Shown here: positions 34,770-45,540 of the stretch, one piece after another | Position numbering within the stretch: the stretch's first letter is position 1 | How the letters are laid out: the number at the start of each line of letters is the position of its first letter | Assembly: GCF_963678635.1 (NCBI RefSeq) | Contig: NC_087063.1 | Coordinates: forward strand, 25,973,649-26,037,648 | Length of the DNA stretch: 64,000 nucleotides | Origin: Symsagittifera roscoffensis | Taxonomy: Eukaryota > Xenacoelomorpha > Acoela > Convolutidae | Direction: 5' to 3' | The notes under the pieces: generated by a model | Database searches by the model: none | The model's input: the letters and a program-made list of their open reading frames with translations, nothing else | What the model was told of the DNA's origin: nothing | Program-made: the position numbers and the translations under genes

Positions 34770-36324
34770 AGATGTTTTTATGGCGCTCCTGGGTGTTATT
34801 CTTTTTAACATCATGACCGGCAGAACCGTTAACGAGCACTCCGCGCCGAGCGGATGCTCACATTAACGCGCTTAATTGGCCAAAACCGCCGGGGCAGAAG
34901 GGTAGTTCGGAACGCGGAAGCCTTCCCGATTACCGTGAATAGCTTTTTAACCTAGTTAAGACCGAAAATTCACGAATCAGGAAGGGTGGGGGGATCGGCC
35001 ATCCCCTCGTTCCCTGAGAGGTTTGTGACCAAAAACACGTAAAGATATATATAAAACCAAACAAAAAGTAGTATAGTACCCAAGAAAAACAAAAAACATG
35101 AAAAAAAACCGAAAAAACCAAAAACAGTAAAAAAAAAAAAAAAGGTAAAAAATCAGTAGAAATCATCCCCCCAGACAAGATGTGATCCGACCCCCCGTTT
35201 GTTGTTGATAGATATATTGTTGTTACAGGCATTTATATCAGTCAGGATTGTTACGGTCAATTTTGTGGCCCGTTTGTGAGGCTTGTACTAAAGGGTTATT
35301 TGAGCATTTAAGCACGTTAATGATAAATTGCGCTGAATCCGGAAGGGTCAGCTGATTTGCGCTCAATCCGGAGGGGTCTTGGGAGAAGACTGATCCGGCA
35401 AGCAGTACAAGGAGCAACAAGAAGGGGCTCAACGACAACAACAATCGACTCTTGGGTATCGTTAACAAGTTTTGTATCCCTTTTGGTACAAAAACTAAGA
35501 TTGTAATCTGTGGGGGGCTCGACAGTGCTGCACTGTAGTGACCCTTCACTGAAATGCGAATATCCGAGTTAAGCACCTAAATTCGGATATTAAACAAACC
35601 CGGAGGGGTATAGTATCACTAATATTATTAGTTATATAGCCTATATTATTACTACTATATCGTTTTTCAGTGAAAAACACAGAAAGCAGACCGGTTTTTA
35701 GGGTCAAAATAGCGATATTTTGACCCCCCCCCCACAAATCGCGATTTTTGAGATATCGATAACTTTTGAAACGGAAAAAAAGCACTAAATTAGTGTGTTA
35801 CATCGTAACTGCACTACTATAATAGATTGAACCGGTTAAGTTTAGTTCGGAAGTGATTGGAACTATTTTGGTACCAAAAACCGATTTTTCGTGATTTTTG
35901 AGAAAACGGAACACTGTAAATTCAGAAAATTTTTTGAAAGTTTTGAGTTAGGTTAGTAAAATAGTTGTTCGGAACACAAAAAATAACACATACGTTTTTC
36001 ATAGAGGTATTCTTATTCTTTAAAAAAAAATTTTTTGATTTTAAATCAACATAATTTGTGCTTGATTAGGTAGTGAGTACAATATCTTTTAAATTGACTG
36101 ATATCATCATATTGTGCTAGTACTCAAATCTTACGACCGATAATCGGTTAGTGTGAATAAATTATATACAAGCTGTGCTCAATAACATACAGGGATTCGT
36201 GATCACTATTTAATAGAATCTTGTGAATTTTTTTTTGTGACGTGTCATTATTATTGATAGTCAAACTATAAGGTCACTAGCAATCCAATTGAGTGTATAG
36301 TCATTGAGAAGTGACAAATTGAGA
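34770..36324 (+). other. gag leader, copy 1
   Basis: Non-coding. It contains several CCGGARGGGTC motifs (35338-35375, 35598), an A-run, and a stretch of low complexity around 35090-35150. The conserved leader end just before the gag ATG is GTGTCATTATTATTGATAGT. No gene; small open frames here are chance. Probably the LTR/5' UTR of the second gag subfamily. Confidence 0.55.
35046..35056 (+). promoter_or_regulatory. TATA-box candidate in leader, copy 1
   Basis: A TATATATAAAA match on the plus strand about 1.27 kb before the gag ATG. It recurs in copies 2 (41911-41921) and 3 (45730-45740). Such a box could start the genomic RNA. No initiator was identified. Confidence 0.35.
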
Positions 36325-37178
36325 ATGCGTCTAGACAAGTCAAGGATACCTAAACGAGGTAATAGCTCTAGGAAATTCATACCTAAAAAGCAAAGAAAAA
36401 CAATGACCGACCCTTTTGTGGATCGGATCAAACGAGCTCGGACCGACAATGGGGAGACGGTTTCAGGCAGAATGGTTGAAACTAGGAGTCAGAAGTCCTC
36501 AGAAGAACGAAAAGCTATGTTAGAAGTGGAGGTCCATACGGACCAGGCCATGAATGAGAACCAGTAAGTACATGGGCCGGAGGGGAGAGGCAGAAGGCTG
36601 GCGAGTGAATCTACTCCGGTAGAACAAGGCCATGATTTTGCCACTTCCACCGGGACATTGGACCGAGAGGAGATGTCGGAACTGTCCGACATCTCAACTG
36701 AAATTGTGGCAACTAGACGATCCCCAACAGACAACACCATGATGGCAGGCGGGACTGAGAAACAAACAACGTCTTCATCGTTCTCAGAAAGAATGAGGAA
36801 CACCTTAGGAAACATCTTTCCATTCACCATGGGAGTGGGCACAGGAGATGAAGGTGAATCCCGGGAGGAAGAAGAGGACAAAGACGAGCAAGTGGACCTT
36901 GGATATCAAGTCAGCCTCAATAATTCGACCCAGGAGAATTATGCATACGTCGAAAGAGAGACTGGAACCATGGACAAATTTGGTGTGGTGAGAACGATAA
37001 GCAAAGACGCAAACACACCAGGCCAGTCAAGAGGCTTTGCGATTATGACAAAATCAGAGCCGCGAACTGGGGAGAGTAGAAACAAAGTGCTAGGCAACGC
37101 GTCGGTGGATCCTGAGGTGGATAATGAAAAGACGTCGAGACAGAGAGTAAAAGCCCGAATCTCGACCAGCACGAAGAG
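36325..37178 (+). pseudogene. gag: gag N-terminus, copy 1 (subfamily 2)
   Basis: The ATG at 36325 opens MRLDKSRIPKRGNSSRKF, a basic start followed by an acidic, Ser/Thr-rich segment. A TAA stops it at 36565-36567, where the 48 kb copy has GAA. Beyond the stop the frame continues (MDREEMSELSDISTEIV from 36658; 201 codons) until RISTSTK, where it is cut at about 37178 by foldback sequence. The 48 kb copy has a deletion frameshift in this same segment that this copy lacks (SSFSERMRNTL is intact here). Truncated and interrupted, it cannot make capsid. Confidence 0.72.
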
Positions 37179-37248
37179 AGGGGAAATAAGACCTCTATTT
37201 TCCTTCCGGAAGGCTGTCTTCTACCCTTCACCGTTGTTCGCAACGGCC

Positions 37249-37280
37249 TTGCAACTATTGTAGCGACACAATAGTTGCAA
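37249..37280. repeat. Hairpin at the duplication junction
   Basis: Same 13-bp-stem hairpin as at 33111. Sequence from the foldback ends exactly at its last base. From 37281 the sequence equals 30401 onward. CTC is shared by both sides as microhomology. Confidence 0.9.
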
Positions 37281-38996
37281 CTCCGGCAGGGAATCTTCAA
37301 TCATTCTTGCTAAATCAAGCAGTTTCATGGGCAGCACATTTCTCTGCTGGATTTGTCTGATTATCTCGTTGATGTTTCGCACCCTCTCGTTCATGTCCCT
37401 CGCATTCTGGTCAGCCATCATGTTATAGGGAACAGTGCAAATGGTGAGGATTGTTGGCTCCAGGTAAATTCTTAGCTCTTCAAGGTTGCAGCTCATTTTG
37501 TCTTGTAGCCTCATCATTTTTCTTGCCTCGCCCCCGGACACGTGCTTGGTTCCCATCATCAACGTAACTGTGTATATCTTCCCCATCTCCAGCATCTGCA
37601 GGGATGCCAACATCTGGGGCATCGCTGTGCTCGAGAAACTCAAGATTCGTACCTGCCAAAGGGCCTGGATCCTTGTCACGACTCGGACGAGACTGTCCCC
37701 TATTATCAGGTGTATCGTGCCTTCGGGTATTCTCGGTTGTACGAAGTACTCTGCCCACGTAGCGTCATAGAAGGCATCTCTTCTCTCTCGTTGCGCAGCC
37801 GTCGAGTCTTCTCGATTATGTCGGTGGTACCTGCCGTCAACGTTCTTCTTGTAACTCGAGATCACTACGCTCCTCACTAAGTGCTCCCTCCAGGTGGATG
37901 GTCGCTGCCCACATGCAGCGTTCTCAAGAGTTTCCGCCTGCAACCTTTCTTGCAATTCCCTGAGGCGTGACGTTCCCTTCCCGGACTGACTGCCGCTAGT
38001 CGAGATGGACGTCAGTCATGGCAGCGCAATATCCATTAGTAGTCTAACTCGATTCGCCTCCAGGTTCCTCACGGAAGGTACGGGCTCAGGTGGCGTCCAT
38101 GCCTCCAAAACTTCGTTCATTTGTTCTTGAGCCACGCGCTCCAGGGTGAAGCGGCCGCTCGATCTGGGTGCTTCATCCACTTTCATTGTCGACTCTGGTC
38201 TGGATCTCGTTACCACGGGCTCGGTCGTCGTCTTCTTCTTCTCTTTACCACTCGCAACCACTTGCTGCCTCCTTTGTAGCCGCTCTAATTCTTACTTTAT
38301 TCGATCACAATTGGCAACGCTTTCTTGTAGCATCCGCTCTTGCGCTCGCTCAGCCATCAGCAGATCCCGATCAAGAATCGCCTTATCTCGCTCAAGTACT
38401 GCCTGCTCGCGATCAAGATTGGCTTGATCCCTTTCCAGAGCCGCCTGGTTCCTGTCCAGATTGGCTTTGTCCCGTACCCTTTGGGCACTTTCCAATTCTC
38501 TCTTCATGCTGCCGAGATCCGGATACGATTCCTCTGTTTGTTGCGACCAGAACATTGAAGGTGGTTTACTTGTGGATTAAGTCCCCGCTCCTGCTGGCGG
38601 TCTGGTCGGAAGGGGAAACTCTTTGGCACCATATTCCGTATTGTTGCTCAAGCTAGGGATTCTCGCAAGGTCATGTCCTCTCAGGCCTCCATCCACGTTC
38701 TAGGATAGCCATCTGGTCTGCTCCTGATTTGATTTTTCATCTGAAGTGTATCCCACGATCAACAAGGCTTCTGTCGCTGACTCCCAGCACTCGCCTTGCA
38801 CTTCCAGTTGCAGGATAACATTCAACATTACGGCCAGTCTTTCGTCCACTTGCGTATGATCAAGGTCCCACAAGCGCTTGTATAGCTCATCAAAGGTGGG
38901 TCTTTTGAGCGCTGCTGGCATAGACTTCGAGAAACGATCCGCCATCGTTGATTCTTTTCTAGCGATCTCACATATCAACCAACTCAAGAAAAACAT
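37281..38996 (-). pseudogene. ORF3 N-terminus, duplicated copy, cut inside the SGNH domain
   Basis: A copy of 30401-32116. The N-terminal domain, coiled coil and linker are unchanged. SGNH blocks I and III are present, but the C-terminal part with the block V His is lost. After SLPE the frame reads into the foldback hairpin (37280 down), giving a chimeric tail that ends at 37221. Not functional. The foldback junction gives the 244-codon open frame its odd end. Confidence 0.75.
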
Positions 38997-39428
38997 TTAC
39001 CAAACCAACTCAAGAATTACTTTTCAGTTAAACTCAAGAAGTATCCTCCTCTAGTATTGCTAGTAAAGAACCGTTCGAGATTTCTCTTGTTCTGTTCGAG
39101 TGAGTGTAGTTTGATTGTCAATTCAATTTGCAAATCAATCTAAAAATAGATTTTGTTTTTAGACTAAAATGCTTTTGTCCATGCCTAGCCTAACCCCCCC
39201 AATTAATACCTCAGGGCATTATCTTAACAACTCCAATAAAATGATTCAATTTAGATATGAAAAGCATGCAGATTCGTTTCATGTTTTAGCACCAATAATT
39301 CTCCAGATTTCAGTTGTCATGTCAATCACATTAAAATTAATCTACCTGACTCGTGCCCCCCTTTTACCTAGCTCAAGAACCCTGTGCCTCCCAACTCAAG
39401 ACTTCCATGTCCATTCAAAGCTCAGGCG

Positions 39429-41649
39429 ATGTAACATTCGCCCGGAAAATACATATCGACGGAAAATAAAGCTAGGTCCTAAGACGACTGGCCAACGTCT
39501 AAACAGAGCTTTACATGTTTTTCACCGTCTCTACCAAAGCCAGTTCTTTTGGTGGTCTTTCTCACATCGGGTCGACAAAAACGTTACTGTTCTCCGTCAT
39601 CGACCAGAACGCTCAAGTTAACTTAATTACATGCAGAAATAGTGCGCTCATGGCTGGGTCTCAGTATCCCCAGACCACGAGGTCACTCCTAAAAACAGGG
39701 CTACTACTATTTATCGAATTATTATTGTTTTTGTTCAGTAGATAAAAATCATCATCTCCATCGAAGATGGATCAACCCTTTCCCCCAACTCCTAGCTTCT
39801 CATCCTAGTAAAATGAATTCAGATGTTAATTAAATTCAATTCAGGACATAATAGGGAAGCTAAAAGTTTATATAAAATGATATGAGTTTCAGTCCCGAGA
39901 CCCCTCCGGATTCTTGAATCCGGGGAAATAAGACCTCTATTTTCCTTCCGGAAGGCTGTCTTCTACCCTTCATTGTTGTTCGCAACGGCCTTGCAACTAT
40001 TGTAGCGACACAATAGTTGCAACTCGGAACGGTCTCTGCTATTTCTGCTCGTCTCTAATTCCGATTCTAAGTTTTCTCGTTGTTATCGTCGCCGCAACTG
40101 TTGTTGTTGTCGCAACTATCGTTGTTGTTGTGTTTTATTTCAATTTCTCTGCCAAAATGGTCGTTTCTGACGTTTCTCAGAAATATGACGTCATACTTCG
40201 AAAATTTACAAACTTGATACACCAGAATATTCTAGCCTTCATAGTTTGGCTAATCGTTCCAATAACACTGCTAATCCTTCAAAACTGCTAATTCGGAAAG
40301 CTAGCTGCTAAAATTTCGAATCTGCATTTTCGTCCATTCTGGTCGAATTTCACACAATACTGAAAAAATAAGATCAGAAGATTCGAACAACAAACGCGGG
40401 AAAGTACTCAAAAATAGCAGCGGGAAATTGCTATTCGCAATTTCCGGTACTTAATTCGAACGAGAGTAGAGCTGTCTTATTCGTGGCAGGATACAGAGAA
40501 TAATCGCGAGTGTTTCAAGATTAAAATTCAAGTGGACCAGAGTGAACCTTCGGTGGAAAGGTGGACAACCAAAGTCTCCCAATGGTTCAGACCCAAAACT
40601 TATATCTTGAGCTAAAATAAATTCATTACAAACTTCTCGAGTTAAACTTAATTACCCATCAATTCTAGAGTTGCTTCATATTTTAGTTACTCGATTCTAG
40701 AGGTCGTGTCGGTATGTGAGTACCAAAATTAATTTTCTTGAGTGTCTTTTATATTGTTGTGACATTCGACCAGAATGCACCAAAATGCAGACGCAGCAAT
40801 TTCGAGTTTTTAGCAGCGAACCTTCCGAATTGGCGGTTTTGAATGAATTAGAGCGTTATTGGAACGATTAGCCAAACGGTGAAGGCTAAAACAATCTGGT
40901 GTTTCAAATTTTTAAATTTTCGAAGTATGACGTCATATTTCTGAGAAACGTCAGAAACGACCATTTTGGCAGAAAACCGAAATAAAACACAACAACATTA
41001 GTTGCGATAGCGATAACGACGAAAATTTTGATTGGAAAACAACAACAAATTTCAGAAGTAGCAGAGACCGTTCCGAGTTGCAACTATTGTGTCGCTACAA
41101 AAGTTGCAAGGCCGTTGCGAACAACGGTGAAGGGTGGAAGATAAGGGTCTTATTTCCCCGGATTCAAGAATCCGGAGGGGTCTCGGGACTGGAACTTATA
41201 TCATTTTATACAAACGTTTAACTTCCCTATTATGTCTTGAATTTAAATTAATTAACATCTGAATTCATTTTACTAGGATGAGAAGCTAGGAGTTGGGGGA
41301 AAGGGTTGATCCATCTTCGATGGAGATGATGATTTTTATCTACCGAACAAAAACAATAATAATTCGATAAATAGTAGTAGCCTTGATTTTAGGAGTGACC
41401 TCGTGGTCTGGGAATACTGAGACCCAGCCATGAGCTCACTATTTCTGCATGTAATCTAGTTAATTTGAGTGTTTTGACCGAAGCCGAAAGCAGTAACGTT
41501 TTGTCGACCCGATGTTAGAAAGACCACCAAAAGAACTGGCCTGGTAGAGACGGTGAAAAGCATGTAGAGCTCTATTTAGACGTTGTCCAGTCGTCTTAGA
41601 ACCTAGTTTTATATTCCTTCGATATGTATCTTCCGGGCGAATGTTACAT
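39429..41649. mobile_element. Foldback element, copy 2
   Basis: A duplicate of copy 1 with the same arms, centre and paired TGACGTCA sites (40186-40193, 40928-40935). Differs at a few bases only. Confidence 0.75.
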
Positions 41650-43187
41650 AGATGTTTTTATGGCGCTCCTGGGTGTTATTCTTTTTAACATCATGACCGG
41701 CAGAACCGTTAACGAGCACTCCGCGCCGAGCGGATGCTCACATTAACGCGCTTAATTGGCCAAAACCGCCGGGGCGGAAGGGTAGTTCGGAACGCGGAAG
41801 CCTTCCCGATTACCGTGAATAGCTTTTTAACCTAGTTAAGACCGAAAATGGTGGGGGGATCGGCCATCCCCTCGTTCCCTGAGAGGTTTGTGACCAAAAA
41901 CACGTAAAGATATATATAAAACCAAACAAAAAGTAGTATAGTACCCAAGAAAAACAAAAAACATGAAAAAAAACCGAAAAAACCAAAAACAGTAAAAAAA
42001 AAAAAAAGGTAAAAAATCAGTAGAAATCATCCCCCCAGACAAGATGTGATCCGACCCCCCCGTTTGTTGTTGATAGATATATTGTTGTTACAGGCATTTA
42101 TATCAGTCAGGATTGTTACGGTCAATTTTGTGGCCCGTTTGTGAGGCTTGTACTAAAGGGTTATTTGAGCATTTAAGCACGTTAATGATAAATTGCGCTG
42201 AATCCGGAAGGGTCAGCTGATTTGCGCTCAATCCGGAGGGGTCTTGGGAGAAGACTGATCCGGCAAGCAGTACAAGGAGCAACAAGAAGGGGCTCAACGA
42301 CAACAACAATCGACTGCTGGGTATCGTTAACAAGTTTTGTATCCCTTTTGGTACAAAAACTAAGATTGTAATCTGTGGGGGGCTCGACAGTGCTGCACTG
42401 TAGTGACCCTTCACTGAAATGCGAATATCCGAGTTAAGCACCTAAATTCGGATATTAAACAAACCCGGAGGGGTATAGTATCACTAATATTATTAGTTAT
42501 ATAGCCTATATTATTACTACTATATCGTTTTTCAGTGAAAAACACAGAAAGCAGACCGGTTTTTAGGGTCAAAATAGCGATATTTTGACCCCCCCACAAA
42601 TCGCGATTTTTGAGATATCGATAACTTTTGAAACGGAAAAAAAAGCACTAAATTAGTGTGTTACATCGTAACTGCACTACTATAATAGATTGAACCGGTT
42701 AAGTTTAGTTCGGAAGTGATTGGAACTATTTTGGTACCAAAAACCGATTTTTCGTGATTTTTGAGAAAACGGAACACTATAAATTCAGAAAATTTTTTAA
42801 AAGTTTTGAGTTAGGTTAGTAAAATAGTTGTTCGGAACACAAAAAATAACACATACGTTTTTCATAGAGGTATTCTTATTCTTTAAAAAAAAAATTTTTG
42901 ATTTTAAATCAACATAATTTGTGCTTGATTAGGTAGTGAGTACAATATCTTTTAAATTGACTGATATCATCATATTGTGCTAGTACTCAAATCTTACGAC
43001 CGATAATCGGTTAGTGTGAATAAATTATATACAAGCTGTGCTCAATAACATACAGGGATTCGTGATCACTATTTAATAGAATCTTGTGAATTTTTTTTTG
43101 TGACGTGTCATTATTATTGATAGTCAAACTATAAGGTCACTAGCAATCCAATTGAGTGTATAGTCATTGAGAAGTGACAAATTGAGA
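41650..43187 (+). other. gag leader, copy 2
   Basis: A copy of 34770-36324 with a deletion of about 15 bp at 41849 and shorter C- and A-runs. TATA candidate at 41911-41921. No gene seen. Confidence 0.55.
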
Positions 43188-44042
43188 ATGCGTCTAGACA
43201 AGTCAAGGATACCTAAACGAGGTAATAGCTCTAGGAAATTCATACCTAAAAAGCAAAGAAAAACAATGACCGACCCTTTTGTGGATCGGATCAAACGAGC
43301 TCGGACCGACAATGGGGAGACGGTTTCAGGCAGAATGGTTGAAACTAGGAGTCAGAAGTCCTCAGAAGAACGAAAAGCTATGTTAGAAGTGGAGGTCCAT
43401 ACGGACCAGGCCATGAATGAGAACCAGTAAGTACATGGGCCGGAGGGGAGAGGCAGAAGGCTGGCGAGTGAATCTACTCCGGTAGAACAAGGCCATGATT
43501 TTGCCACTTCCACCGGGACATTGGACCGAGAGGAGATGTCGGAACTGTCCGACATCTCAACTGAAATTGTGGCAACTAGACGATCCCCAACAGACAACAC
43601 CATGATGGCAGGCGGGACTGAGAAACAAACAACGTCTTCATCGTTCTCAGAAAGAATGAGGAACACCTTAGGAAACATCTTTCCATTCACCATGGGAGTG
43701 GGCACAGGAGATGAAGGTGAATCCCGGGAGGAAGAAGAGGACAAAGACGAGCAAGTGGACCTTGGATATCAAGTCAGCCTCAATAATTCGACCCAGGAGA
43801 ATGATGCATACGTCGAAAGAGAGACTGGAACCATGGACAAATTTGGTGTGGTGAGAACGATAAGCAAAGACGCAAACACACCAGGCCAGTCAAGAGGCTT
43901 TGCGATTATGACAAAATCAGAGCCGCGAACTGGGGAGAGTAGAAACAAAGTGCTAGGCAACGCGTCGGTGGATCCTGAGGTGGATAATGAAAAGACGTCG
44001 AGACAGAGAGTAAAAGCCCGAATCTCGACCAGCACGAAGAGA
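43188..44042 (+). pseudogene. gag: gag N-terminus, copy 2 (subfamily 2)
   Basis: Nearly identical to 36325-37178, including the TAA (43428-43430) and the truncation after RISTSTK by foldback sequence at about 44042. One visible residue change is Y to D in the segment after STQEN. The shared lesions show that the stop and the foldback join existed before the tandem duplication. Confidence 0.72.
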
Positions 44043-45540
44043 GGGGAAATAAGACCTCTATTTTCCTTCCGGAAGGCTGTCTTCTACCCTTCACCGTTGT
44101 TCGCAACGGCCTTGCAACTATTGTAGCGACACAATAGTTGCAACTCGGAACGGTCTCTGCTATTTCTGCTCGTCTCTAATTCCGATTCTAAGTTTTCTCG
44201 TTGTTATCGTCGCCGCAACTGTTGTTGTTGTTGTCGCAACTATCGTTGTTGTTGTGTTTTATTTCGGTTTTTCTGCCAAAATGGTCGTTTCTGACGTTTC
44301 TCAGAAATATGACGTCATACTTCGAAAACTTACAAATTTGATACACCAGAATATTCTAGCCTTCATAGTTTGGCTAATCGTTCCAATAACACTGCTAATC
44401 CTTCAAAACTGCTAATTCGGAAGGCTAGCTGCTAAAATTTCGAATCTGCATTTTCGTCCATTCTGGTCGAATTTCACACGATACTGAAAAAATAAGATCA
44501 GAAGATTCGAACAACAAACGCGGGAAAGTACTCAAAAATAGCAGCGGGAAATTGCTATTCGCAATTTCCGGTACTTAATTCGAACGAGAGTAGAGCTGTC
44601 TTATTCGTGGCAGGAGACAGAGAATAATCGCGAGTGTTTCAAAATTAAAATTCAAGTGGACCAGAGTGAACCTTCGGTGGAAAGGTGGACAACCAAAGTC
44701 TCCCAATGGTTCAGACCCAAAACTTATATCTTGAGCTAAAATAAATTCATTACAAACTTCTCGAGTTAAACTTAATTACCCATCAATTCTAGAGTTGCTT
44801 CATATTTTAGTTACTCGATTCTAGAGGTCGTGTCGGTATGTGAGTACCAAAATTAATTTTCTTGAGTGTCTTTTATATTGTTGTGACATTCGACCAGAAT
44901 GCACCAAAATGCAGACGCAGCAATTTCGAGTTTTTAGCAGCGAACCTTCCGAATTGGCGGTTTTGAATGAATTAGAGCGTTATTGGAACGATTAGCCAAA
45001 CGGTGAAGGCTAAAACAATCTGGTGTTTCAAATTTTTAAATTCTCGAAGTATGACGTCATATTTCTGAGAAACGTCAGAAACGACCATTTTGGCAGAAAA
45101 CCGAAATAAAACACAACAACATTAGTTGCGATAGCGATAACGACGAAAATTTTGATTGGAAAACAACAACAAATTTCAGAAGTAGCAGAGACCGTTCCGA
45201 GTTGCAACTATTGTGTCGCTACAAAAGTTGCAAGGCCGTTGCGAACAACGGTGAAGGGTGGAAGATAAGGGTCTTATTTCCCCGGATTCAAGAATCCGGA
45301 GGGGTCTCGGGACTGGAACTTATATCATTTTATACAAACGTTTAACTTCCCTATTATGTCTTGAATTTAAATTAATTAACATCTGAATTCATTTTACTAG
45401 GATGAGAAGCTAGGAGTTGGGGGAAAGGGTTGATCCATCTTCGATGGAGATGATGATTTTTATCTACCGAACAAAAACAATAATAATTCGATAAATAGTA
45501 GTAGCCTTGATTTTAGGAGTGACCTCGTGGTCTGGGGATA
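44043..45540. mobile_element. Foldback element, partial copy 3
   Basis: It begins inside the left arm (GGGGAAATAAGACC), keeps the hairpin (44112-44143), the centre and the right arm with TGACGTCA sites at 44310-44317 and 45052-45059. It stops near 45540, where about 315 bp present in copies 1 and 2 are missing. Confidence 0.7.

Larger units (their letters stand above)
30401..37280. repeat. 6.88 kb tandem duplication, unit I
   Basis: The order is antisense ORF3 N-terminus, foldback element, leader with TATA box, gag N-terminus, foldback stub ending in a hairpin. The whole block is repeated immediately at 37281-44143. The first base of the second copy follows directly on the last base of the 13-bp hairpin stem (37249-37280). 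Confidence 0.93.
37281..44143. repeat. 6.86 kb tandem duplication, unit II
   Basis: Nearly identical to 30401-37280. Differences include a deletion of about 15 bp at 41849, homopolymer-length changes and a few substitutions (for example at 39264 and 39294). At 44143 the sequence continues natively into the foldback instead of restarting the unit. Confidence 0.93.

Noticed and set aside
36304-36324. TTG start for gag, seven codons upstream of the ATG
   Set aside because: In a eukaryotic element the ATG at 36325 (43188, 48085 in the other copies) is the likelier start.
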